In this document: positions 35,143 to 41,626 of the stretch, piece after piece
Layout of the letters: each line of letters starts with the position of its first letter
Numbering within the stretch: the first letter of the stretch is position 1
IMG/VR virus record: IMGVR_UViG_3300032163_000037
Coordinates: 1-41,626 of that record
Origin: a virus
DNA: 41,626 nucleotides
Direction: 5' to 3' (one strand)
Program-made: the position numbers and the translations under genes
Notes under the pieces: model-generated
What the model was told of the DNA's origin: nothing
Database searches by the model: none
The model's input: only the letters and a program-made list of their open reading frames with translations

Positions 35143-37098
35143 TTAGTCCGTAATAGCATTGTTTCCTTCTACTGTAGGTGTTGCATTTGTTCCAAAACAC
35201 AAAATTTCCCAATTCAAATCTACTCCCTTTGTTGTAAATGAAATCTGTTCAAGGTATGAGGGAACTTGAAGATATGTTTTAGCTACATGGAAGTATGCTG
35301 GGAGGGTAGTGGAGATTGTCATTCCAAGACCTAATGGCATAGTACCCAATGGAGAATCTCCCAAAGCACCCCCTTCTCCTCCAAAACAAACATATTGAGA
35401 ATTAGAACCATCTACAATTACTGTTTGGGTTGTTTGGCAAGCATCTAAGTCTCCAGCAACAGTAGCGTTGAGTTTAGTATTCTGTCCTATATATCCTTCT
35501 ACCCACAATTCATTAGAACCCTTAGATTGTGTTCTGTCTCCCTTGTCATCGAAAGCAAATGTTGCATTGACATCAATATCTTGTCCATTGAATGAACCCC
35601 CCGTAAACAGTTTATAACTTTCAGATGTTGTATATGAATGACCACAAAGTTGACCATCTGACGTTACATAAAATCCAGAAAGAGGATAACCTATGGGAGC
35701 TTCCCAGAACCACGGCATCTGAGTAACATCTTCTACCGCTTTATATGCTGAAAATTGGTCTTTAGTCTGGTCAGTCATATTATAAACACGAATGATTCCA
35801 GATTTAGGAACTGCTACATATGCATAGTTCTTGTGGAAAAATATTGACCCATCTGTGAAGTCATAAGAATTCATATCGTTAATAATTGGATATGAGAAAT
35901 CAACAATTGTAGGAATGTATTGATAAGAAACATAACCCATAAATGATGCAACATTATCATTGCCAACAAACATAATATGGTTCTTCATTTTAGCAACCAA
36001 TCTATGAGATATTGCTCCTTGCAGTGGGGAAGTTTTCAAACGAATGTGTTCAAGTTTTTCTTTCGTATTTGTAGAATCAAGAGTTGCTCTTATAACTGAC
36101 CAAGTATTCAAACCTTCAGAAATCCACATATCGTAAGCTGATGTTCCTCCCTCAGCAGCTGTAACTTCTTGGGCGAGAAACTTTCTTGGTGGAGCATCAA
36201 GGGGAATAAGACAACCTTCCCCAATAACACGAGTGGGAGCAGTAAAAGAATAATTTAAATAATCGTTTACTTTAGAAATATATAAACTATTTGATGTTGA
36301 TGAACCGACATAAACTTGATTTGTTCTTCCACACCCAATAACTGTTGGAGCTAATGTTGCAAGAATAGCTGTCATTCCTGATAAGGCTGTAGTAACTGGT
36401 GTCTGATGAATTTCTGAAGCCACGGGATATGTTCCAACATTTGAAAAGTCTACGCTAACCCCAGTAAGGGTTGTTGTTCCATAACCACCTGAATATGTAG
36501 CAGTAACACCACCTATTGTTATAGAACCAGTTGCTGTATATCCCTCTTGTTGCCAAGTATTAGTACCCTGCTTTGTTACCGTATTAACTGTGGCGGAAGC
36601 AAGGGTTGTTACAGCACCATTCCATGAATAAATATTGTTAGAACCATCAACCCAAAGAACCCACTTTATCAAATTTGTTACGTCCCAATAATCACAAAAA
36701 CACATATGAATAGATGTAAGTCCCGTCATTAGATTAATCCAACTCACAACCCCATTAGAATCTTTGTATCTATATTGTAATTTTCCATCATTGGCTGCAA
36801 CTGTCATAAACCCAGCTCTCATATTTCTTCTATCACTTTTGAAGTTATCGAAGTCATAGTTAGCTAAGATACCTGAATCTATCACAGCTGAAGAGCCACC
36901 ATCAATGGTATAACCCTTGACAGCAGCTATTCTTCCAGATGTTCCAATCAATACATTCTTAGATGGAGAAACTAAGGTGTTAGTAGGAAGAAGTGTTGGG
37001 TCTTTTCTGGCATTGTACCCTGCAAAATCTTTAACGAGAGAATACTCGCCAATTTTATTATTTGCATTTTTACTTGGCATTCTTGCTGGTAAGGCCAT
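35143..37098 (-). CDS. Large tail hub / stabilisation protein, beta-propeller-like
   Basis: This 651-residue protein begins MALPARMPSKNANNKIGEYS and has the repeated beta-sheet pattern of tail hub or DNA-stabilisation proteins at the neck of podoviruses. WINLMTGLTSIHMCFCDYWD, TTLTGVSVDFSNVGTYPVAS, YVGSSTSNSLYISKVNDYLN and others suggest a propeller. It follows the adaptor gene after three bases. A hub or P22 gp10-like plug is inferred from position and the repeated strands; no direct family match is claimed. Confidence 0.65.
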   Translation of the reverse strand: MALPARMPSKNANNKIGEYSLVKDFAGYNARKDPTLLPTNTLVSPSKNVLIGTSGRIAAVKGYTIDGGSSAVIDSGILANYDFDNFKSDRRNMRAGFMTVAANDGKLQYRYKDSNGVVSWINLMTGLTSIHMCFCDYWDVTNLIKWVLWVDGSNNIYSWNGAVTTLASATVNTVTKQGTNTWQQEGYTATGSITIGGVTATYSGGYGTTTLTGVSVDFSNVGTYPVASEIHQTPVTTALSGMTAILATLAPTVIGCGRTNQVYVGSSTSNSLYISKVNDYLNYSFTAPTRVIGEGCLIPLDAPPRKFLAQEVTAAEGGTSAYDMWISEGLNTWSVIRATLDSTNTKEKLEHIRLKTSPLQGAISHRLVAKMKNHIMFVGNDNVASFMGYVSYQYIPTIVDFSYPIINDMNSYDFTDGSIFFHKNYAYVAVPKSGIIRVYNMTDQTKDQFSAYKAVEDVTQMPWFWEAPIGYPLSGFYVTSDGQLCGHSYTTSESYKLFTGGSFNGQDIDVNATFAFDDKGDRTQSKGSNELWVEGYIGQNTKLNATVAGDLDACQTTQTVIVDGSNSQYVCFGGEGGALGDSPLGTMPLGLGMTISTTLPAYFHVAKTYLQVPSYLEQISFTTKGVDLNWEILCFGTNATPTVEGNNAITD

Positions 37099-37101
37099 AA
37101 T

Positions 37102-38304
37102 TTATTTTCTGAATATGCCTGGGCTAAAACGATTGTAGCCTTTTCGTGGCATGTTATAGTAAGATTCACGTTTCAATTTTCTTTCTGATGGGTTTTGAGC
37201 CTGGTATCGTTTGAGAGATTTTTGATATTCTGAATCCCAGTAAGTCGCATCATAACTTGCATCAGCCCCTTGTAGAGATTGAGCAATGAAGAAAGCAGTC
37301 TTATTAAAGAGAAGATTATAGCTATCGGTGTCAAGATTGATTAGATAATTATTAAATGTAGCATCAGTAACTTTCTCAACAAAAGCATTTGTGGCAGGAT
37401 TTCTGAACATATACTTTGAATAGTATTGAATATCAAAGAAATATCCATTAGTAAAGACAAGATTACAAATTTTAAATCCTGTTTGGAGAGTAGAATTATA
37501 AGTAGGAGTAACTCTTACATATTTGTAAGAAGTATTTGTAGGTGTACCAACTTTTGTAGCAGATACCCATGGAAGGGCAATTAAATTCCATCCATTAACA
37601 AAAGCTGTACCTTGCTGAGTTACGGTTGCCGTGTAGTTATAATAGTTAGAAGAATCTGTTCCCCACCTAACATCAATATTAGTTATAGAAGCACCTGTTG
37701 GCATATATACCCACAAGAAACCAGTTGCTATATTTACATAGTTTGTTAAGTCTACTGGAGTGAGTGTAGAAGTTTCAATATAACCTGAACCTGAACCTGC
37801 AAGTAGGTTAAAGACAATTGCTCCACCACCAGCAACGTTATTTGTCTGGTCAAGAGTTATGCTCGAAGCACCGACTGTAGCAGCCCAACCTGTGATTGAA
37901 CCTGTATCTGTAAGTTGAACACCTGATGGAAGAAATGGAGCCTCAACACGAATTGTCTTTATTCCAGTATTCCATTGTGTATAAATCTTATTTGCAAAAG
38001 AGATAAGTTTATTAGCATCAAAAGTCTCAGCATAAGTTTGTGAGAATATTTGATAAGGAGTTCGCCCAGCAGGCAATCTTAGGTCTATGATACCATCACC
38101 CTTTAAGTCTACTGGAATAGCATAATCGTATACCTCATTAAAGATTTGAGGCATCTGAACAATACGTTGTGTCTCTTTTGGGTCAACATCAAGGAGTACT
38201 GTCCTAGCTGCACGATTTATCATCCCATAGATATTAGGAATCTTATTCACAGTTGTGCCGTGAACTACGCTGGCTAAATCAGAGAGAAGAGTTGTTATGT
38301 CCAT
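37102..38304 (-). CDS. Head-tail adaptor-like protein
   Basis: Residues 1-75 resemble the helical N-terminus of adaptor proteins seen in many environmental podoviruses: IPNIYGMINRAARTVLLDVD, PKETQRIVQ, then VPVDLKGDGI-like AIPVDLKGDGIIDLRL. The central part (about 115-270) is a beta-sandwich, possibly carbohydrate-binding-like (GSITGWAATVGASSITLDQT, SGYIETSTLTPVDLTNYVNI). A helical C-terminus with many Tyr and basic residues follows. It lies between the capsid block and the hub protein, where the connector adaptor (as in P22 gp4) is expected. Confidence 0.68.
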   Translation of the reverse strand: MDITTLLSDLASVVHGTTVNKIPNIYGMINRAARTVLLDVDPKETQRIVQMPQIFNEVYDYAIPVDLKGDGIIDLRLPAGRTPYQIFSQTYAETFDANKLISFANKIYTQWNTGIKTIRVEAPFLPSGVQLTDTGSITGWAATVGASSITLDQTNNVAGGGAIVFNLLAGSGSGYIETSTLTPVDLTNYVNIATGFLWVYMPTGASITNIDVRWGTDSSNYYNYTATVTQQGTAFVNGWNLIALPWVSATKVGTPTNTSYKYVRVTPTYNSTLQTGFKICNLVFTNGYFFDIQYYSKYMFRNPATNAFVEKVTDATFNNYLINLDTDSYNLLFNKTAFFIAQSLQGADASYDATYWDSEYQKSLKRYQAQNPSERKLKRESYYNMPRKGYNRFSPGIFRK

Positions 38305-38323
38305 ATTATTGAAAACTAATTAA

Positions 38324-38602
38324 TTATATGTTGTTGTAGAAAACAGTAACATCTTCAGCTGAACTATTGACAATTGTCAAAGCTTCGATTTCAATACCCA
38401 TAGTTGACAACCAATAAACACCAATAGGTGTTGAAGCGGCTAGAACACCAATAGTAGTAGAACCAGCTTTGATAGTTAAAGTACCAGTTAATATTTTATT
38501 AACCTGTATTCCATGAAGAAGAACACGAGCTGTTTCTGTTGCTGCAAATGTTGTTGTTGCTGCACCTGTTATGTATTTATATCCTGAAACTGATGAATTC
38601 AT
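38324..38602 (-). CDS. Small beta-rich virion protein (92 aa)
   Basis: This 92-residue protein begins MNSSVSGYKYITGAATTTFA and consists of beta strands with Ala/Thr/Gly (RVLLHGIQVNKILTGTLTIK, TIGVLAASTPIGVYW). Such small beta proteins next to capsid genes are often head or tail decoration. It is followed after 19 bases by the adaptor gene. The role is inferred. Confidence 0.62.
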   Translation of the reverse strand: MNSSVSGYKYITGAATTTFAATETARVLLHGIQVNKILTGTLTIKAGSTTIGVLAASTPIGVYWLSTMGIEIEALTIVNSSAEDVTVFYNNI

Positions 38603-38642
38603 TTTATTTTATAATTAGTTATTAATAATTATTTACCAATCC

Positions 38643-38662
38643 CAGTTCCCATAAAGGAACTG
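38643..38662 (-). promoter_or_regulatory. Intergenic hairpin before the small beta-rich protein
   Basis: CAGTTCC and GGAACTG form a perfect 7-bp stem with a 6-base loop. No T-run on the minus strand, so it is more likely an mRNA processing or stabilising hairpin than a terminator. Confidence 0.55.
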
Positions 38663-38679
38663 AGTTAGTAAACAATTTA

Positions 38680-39912
38680 CTATGCGTTTGAAGCTGTCCA
38701 GTTTGTTGTACCTGTACAGTAGAACATTCTGCTTGAAGGGCCATTGAGACAAATATCTCCTGCTGTACCTGAAAGAGTACCGTTTGGAGTAGTTGCATCA
38801 GTTGACAACCAAATGGTTGTAGTCTTTGAGCCATCTGTCAAAACAATATGTTTTGTAAACTTTGTGTTTACAACTGCTACGTTTGAAGACTTGAATGGAA
38901 CTGCAAGAACTGCGGCTACGTTTGATATGCTTGAAAGAATACCAATACGAGCTGCTGTGTCAGCTGAGGAATCCAAGAGTTGAATCTGGGTTGAACCTAC
39001 GGCTGCTGTAGTTGAAAGGTCTAACAAGACACCAGTAGTTGTACCTGTGTCTACACCAGTAGAAGAAATTCTAACCAATGATGAACCTGCACCTAAGACT
39101 GAAGTTGTGTGAGAAACATTCAATGCTGTTGCTGAACCCAATGTGATTGCATTGCTTGTAATTCTAACTGCATCACCAGCTGTTGTGTTGACTGCTGAGA
39201 AGCGAGCCAAGATACCTGCTGTTGAAGCTGTAGAAGAAACATCCAAGAAACCAACTGTTGAGCTAGTAAAGTTACCAGTTGCAGCGAAGGCAATTGCACC
39301 GTTTGTTGCAATAGCACCTGCTGTTGAAGAAGTTGCACGAATCAATGAACCAGAAGTTAATCCAGTTGTAGAAACGATAGAAAGAGCAATACCAGTTGTC
39401 ATTGCACCTGCTGTAAGAGTTGCAAGACCAGTACCTGTGTAAGCACCAGTAGTAACGATAACGAGACCATTACCTGCTGTTGCAGCAACCATATCTCCCT
39501 TAAACAAAGCACCACCTGTTGTGAAGTTTGCTGTTGAAGCTGTTGCAAGAACACCATTTCCTGAAGTCAATCCACCCAAAACCAAGTTGATAGCCTTACC
39601 AGAGGTAATGTTATTGGCTGTGATTTGGAAAGAAGCACCAGTTGTTGTGGCTGCATCTGTGAAAGCAGAAGGCAATGTCAATGCTGAAGCTGAGTTGACT
39701 GCTGTGAAAGTACACGATGCTGCTGTTCCTGTGTTTGAATACAAGATACCAGTATCAGTAGCCATAGCAATACAACCAATTGCAAATCCCGCAATCGCTG
39801 AAGGAAGATTTGCTGCTGTACACTTTATAAGTGTAGCATTCGACTGATAGTCTCCGAGTGCAATTTGCACTGAAGCACCATCAGGCGTATAAAAATTTGT
39901 GTATAATGACAT
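38680..39912 (-). CDS. Ala/Thr-rich repetitive virion surface protein
   Basis: This 410-residue protein follows the major capsid gene. The start (MSLYTNFYTPDGASVQIALG) leads into a long beta-repeat region (about 90-310) with recurring short strands such as SGKAINLVLGGLTSGNGVLA and AIALSIVSTTGLTSGSLIRA-like segments. The C-terminus is a small domain with GTLSGTAGDICLNGPSSRMF and YCTGTTNWTASNA, typical of phage fibre and head-fibre ends. A head fibre or decoration trimer is a good inference. A long hairpin lies between it and the capsid gene. Confidence 0.65.
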   Translation of the reverse strand: MSLYTNFYTPDGASVQIALGDYQSNATLIKCTAANLPSAIAGFAIGCIAMATDTGILYSNTGTAASCTFTAVNSASALTLPSAFTDAATTTGASFQITANNITSGKAINLVLGGLTSGNGVLATASTANFTTGGALFKGDMVAATAGNGLVIVTTGAYTGTGLATLTAGAMTTGIALSIVSTTGLTSGSLIRATSSTAGAIATNGAIAFAATGNFTSSTVGFLDVSSTASTAGILARFSAVNTTAGDAVRITSNAITLGSATALNVSHTTSVLGAGSSLVRISSTGVDTGTTTGVLLDLSTTAAVGSTQIQLLDSSADTAARIGILSSISNVAAVLAVPFKSSNVAVVNTKFTKHIVLTDGSKTTTIWLSTDATTPNGTLSGTAGDICLNGPSSRMFYCTGTTNWTASNA

Positions 39913-39929
39913 ATTTTAATTAAGATAGG

Positions 39930-39985
39930 CTCTGGGCTGATATGGGGGAATTGCCTTGCGGCTCCGCCCCCGTATCAACCCAGAG
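39930..39985 (-). promoter_or_regulatory. Long stem-loop after the capsid gene
   Basis: CTCTGGG (39930-39936) pairs with CCCAGAG (39979-39985), TGATA with TATCA, and GGGGG with CCCCC. About 17 bp in three blocks are separated by single mismatches. No T-run follows on the minus strand. It probably protects the 3' end of the capsid mRNA or partly terminates transcription, raising the capsid:downstream ratio. Confidence 0.7.
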
Positions 39986-39999
39986 GGTTGATAATAGAA

Positions 40000-40959
40000 C
40001 TAAGCGGCTGTTCCCAATGCACCTACTAGACCAATGTAATCAGGGGCAAACACTTCTTCTCTGAAGTTAGCTTGGTAGTAATAAGTACGATTGTTTGACA
40101 TACCCCAGTCTCGTAGATTGGTAACGATACCTTGTCTAACGAAACGTCTAACTGCATGTCTCTTGGAATCCATAACGAACCAAGCTGTATCAGAACCATC
40201 AGAAGCACCAGCGGCACCTAAGAATACGGACTGGTAAACCTTGACTTGGTAATCCATTGAGAAAACGTTAACTGCATTGTTTGCATTGTCTGGGTAAAGA
40301 GCTGAGACGGCAATTTGTCTAGCTGTTTGATATAATGCTGGTGGAACCAACAAAACATCGGCTACGCATTGCAATGGAACACCTGCTTGAGATTTAACTT
40401 CAGCAAGTCTCTTTGTTGCAATGTTGAAAGCGGAAGTAGAAAGAACTGATGTAGGAGCACCAATATCAGCAGAAAGGATTTGGTTGTTGGTTGTACCACC
40501 ACCAATAAGGGTGTGAGCACCAATCAAAGCAGCACCGTCAGCTGATAGAGTTGTTGTGAAAGCACCACGGAAAATCTTGAAGGCATTGAAGTCTTGTGTT
40601 CTGCGAGCCATGATAGCCAATTCAGAAACTTGAGACTGCCATTCACCATGCATGTCGTCATCAAACAGGTCTTTTGAAATTTCGATTCCTTGTGCAAAGT
40701 CAGAAATGGTAACTGTCCATTTGTTAGCAACCTTTGCTGTGTAGCTAGGTACTGATTGAACTTCACCAATCTTTGCGAACAATCCTGGACCCTTGTGGAT
40801 TGTGCCAATGTATGCTGCATGTGTGGTTTCGGTAACTTTGAAGATTTCTCCAGTCATTGCTGTTGCATACTGAGGAGGGAGAGTAGCTTCATAGTTCTGT
40901 CGAAACACTTCATCTAATTCAGTCTGAACTAGACTAAAATTTTGGGCTTCTGTAAACAT
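40000..40959 (-). CDS. Major capsid protein (HK97 fold, Mu gpT-like)
   Basis: This 319-residue protein has the layout of Mu gpT-like HK97-fold coat proteins. An N-arm (FTEAQNFSLVQTELDEVFRQ) is followed by VQSVPSYTAKVANKWTVTI, ISKDLFDDDMHGEWQSQVSE (spine-helix region), TNNQILSADIGAPTSVLSTS, and QCVADVLLVPPALYQTARQI (core A-domain). It ends in QGIVTNLRDWGMSNNRTYYY and YQANFREEVFAPDYIGLV, matching the family's C-terminal end. No delta-domain protease target is obvious. The gene order scaffold, decoration-like, capsid supports it. Confidence 0.88.
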   Translation of the reverse strand: MFTEAQNFSLVQTELDEVFRQNYEATLPPQYATAMTGEIFKVTETTHAAYIGTIHKGPGLFAKIGEVQSVPSYTAKVANKWTVTISDFAQGIEISKDLFDDDMHGEWQSQVSELAIMARRTQDFNAFKIFRGAFTTTLSADGAALIGAHTLIGGGTTNNQILSADIGAPTSVLSTSAFNIATKRLAEVKSQAGVPLQCVADVLLVPPALYQTARQIAVSALYPDNANNAVNVFSMDYQVKVYQSVFLGAAGASDGSDTAWFVMDSKRHAVRRFVRQGIVTNLRDWGMSNNRTYYYQANFREEVFAPDYIGLVGALGTAA

Positions 40960-41017
40960 ATAATTATTTTTAAGATTAAGTTATTAACCCCAGATTCCCA
41001 GATTGCAAATATTAGAC

Positions 41018-41055
41018 GGAATTTACGGAGTAAATCCGCAATAAGCGAAGCTTAT
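41018..41055 (-). promoter_or_regulatory. Two hairpins between decoration and capsid genes
   Basis: ATTTAC-gga-GTAAAT (41021-41035, with flanking GG/CC pairs) and ATAAGC-gaa-GCTTAT (41041-41055) form compact stems just upstream of the capsid ATG (40959) on the minus strand. The second overlaps the end of the decoration-like gene. They may protect or process the mRNA ahead of the capsid gene. Confidence 0.6.
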
Positions 41056-41558
41056 ACGTTTCTGTAATCAACCAATGGGCTGAATGAGAAGACAATAAAG
41101 CCAGGAAGTTTTGCAATATCATTGTACTCAATGACACATCCATTAGATGAACCATCAGCTGATAACATTGAGTAAACACCTGCTGTATTGTCAATCAAAA
41201 CACGAGCACCACAAAGGGCGTTGTATTTAGCTTGAGTGTCAATATCTCCTGCAACTTTAACTGCACATTTCCAAAGCAAACCATTGCTTGAAGGAATAAC
41301 GTCAACTGTACCAGCAAGTGATGCTGTTTCTGTTGAAACTGAAGCTGCAACACCTACAATCCTAAGAGTTGTAGTTGGAGCATTAGTTGCTGCTGCGAGA
41401 ACTCCAGCTGCACCTGCTACCTGTGTAACTGGTTCACCTGGTTGGATTCTTGTCTTAGCACCGTCAGCTCCTGTTGAGTTGGCCGCTACATAATATTTGA
41501 GGGAACCACCAAATTTTGAATTTGATGTCTCAAATGGGGTAATATTTCCTATTGCCAT
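41052..41558 (-). CDS. Head decoration-like protein (168 aa)
   Basis: The gene lies between scaffold (after circle closure) and major capsid, where decoration proteins are normally found. Residues 20-120 are rich in Ala, Thr, Val and Gly with strand-like segments (VTQVAGAAGVLAAATNAPTT, GDIDTQAKYNALCGARVLID), as in small beta-rich head proteins of the DUF2190 or trimeric decoration type. The C-terminus is YNDIAKLPGFIVFSFSPLVD and a short basic tail. It would stabilise the capsid after expansion. A partial second copy at 1-154 is due only to the circular opening. Confidence 0.7.
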   Translation of the reverse strand: MAIGNITPFETSNSKFGGSLKYYVAANSTGADGAKTRIQPGEPVTQVAGAAGVLAAATNAPTTTLRIVGVAASVSTETASLAGTVDVIPSSNGLLWKCAVKVAGDIDTQAKYNALCGARVLIDNTAGVYSMLSADGSSNGCVIEYNDIAKLPGFIVFSFSPLVDYRNV

Positions 41559-41626
41559 ATTTTTATTAAAATTAAACTATTAAATGTGGGATAGATTATT
41601 TCTTTAATAGAAGATTTTGTCTTGCT
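41405..41626. repeat. Terminal redundancy, copy 2
   Basis: Equal to bases 1-222 except for G at 41499 (A at 95). It covers the 5' end of the decoration-like gene and the 3' end of the scaffold-like gene (its last codons, which lie at 192-222). See copy 1. Confidence 0.93.

Noticed and set aside
39143-39847. Plus-strand ORFs opposite the Ala/Thr-rich virion protein
   Set aside because: These are complements of GCx/ACx codons in a repetitive gene; no start or promoter context.
1-41626. Alternative genetic code
   Set aside because: TAA, TAG and TGA all end genes at sensible positions with tight spacing (for example TGA in the ATGA overlaps at 10388, 13279 and 15228).
1-41626. Integrase, DNA polymerase, reverse transcriptase (DGR) or ParA/ParB
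   Set aside because: No product shows the catalytic motifs (tyrosine or serine recombinase, polymerase A/B/C, YxDD, or deviant Walker A). Absence is by eye and needs a profile search.

Overview
The window is one closed circular phage genome. Its first 222 bases recur as its last 222 (1-222 = 41405-41626, one mismatch), so the unit is about 41,404 bp and the cut falls inside a head gene. The DNA is AT-rich, tightly packed and reads in the standard code, with TAA, TAG and TGA all used as stops. The late genes encode small and large terminase, portal, a scaffold-like protein, a probable decoration protein, an HK97-type capsid protein, a head-tail adaptor, a large tail hub-like protein, two large internal or ejection-type proteins (one with an N-terminal lytic transglycosylase) and fibres. 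I see no tail tube, sheath, tape measure or baseplate gene, so a podovirus-like virion is the best reading. I see no integrase, DNA polymerase, RNA polymerase, tRNA or ParA/ParB.

Layout. The minus-strand late half runs from 7015 downward through coordinate 1 and on from 41558 to 23251. In order of transcription it holds a small holin-like protein, terminases and portal (6.5-2.5 kb), small head-assembly proteins and scaffold (2.4-0.2 kb), decoration and capsid (41.6-40.0 kb), adaptor, hub, fibres and internal proteins (39.9-24.4 kb), then a lysis-type pair, a coiled-coil/membrane protein and a papain-like cysteine peptidase. The plus-strand early half runs from 7719 to 23159. It holds many small proteins, a winged-helix initiator-like protein, an Imm-5-like Ala/Ser-repeat protein next to a GISAG-repeat protein, two DNA methyltransferases, a TOPRIM-helicase with its CHC2 zinc finger as a separate downstream gene, an OB-like protein, a PD-(D/E)XK nuclease, a DnaQ-like exonuclease, a DUF5664-type nucleotide enzyme, an exported lytic transglycosylase, and a minus-strand RHH regulator with a RusA resolvase. 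A two-way terminator at about 23.18 kb separates the halves.

Regulation is readable by eye. About fifteen promoters share a -35 like TTGACA, a 17-bp spacer and an extended -10 TGnTATAAT, all of host sigma-70 type. Many lie so close to the ATG that the mRNA must be almost leaderless, and most genes lack a Shine-Dalgarno site, the start being preceded only by A/T runs. Three intrinsic terminators carry the -35 of the next promoter in the 3' arm of their stem. Several longer leaders and two intergenic transcripts look like structured RNAs.

The most notable signal is in the 0.7-kb gene-free region at 7.02-7.72 kb. It holds a 14-bp perfect palindrome equal to the core of the bacterial chromosomal parS site, flanked by related half-sites and a long inverted repeat. 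Separately, four perfect DnaA boxes (TTATCCACA) lie outside genes, all in the same orientation, two of them in matching stem-loop modules. With no partition genes, integrase or polymerase visible, I infer a phage-plasmid-like element that borrows the host's ParB and DnaA.

Host: sigma-70 promoters with leaderless, SD-poor starts argue against Bacteroidota-type promoters. Together with the type of secreted transglycosylase, they make a Patescibacteria (CPR) host possible. This is a low-confidence inference.
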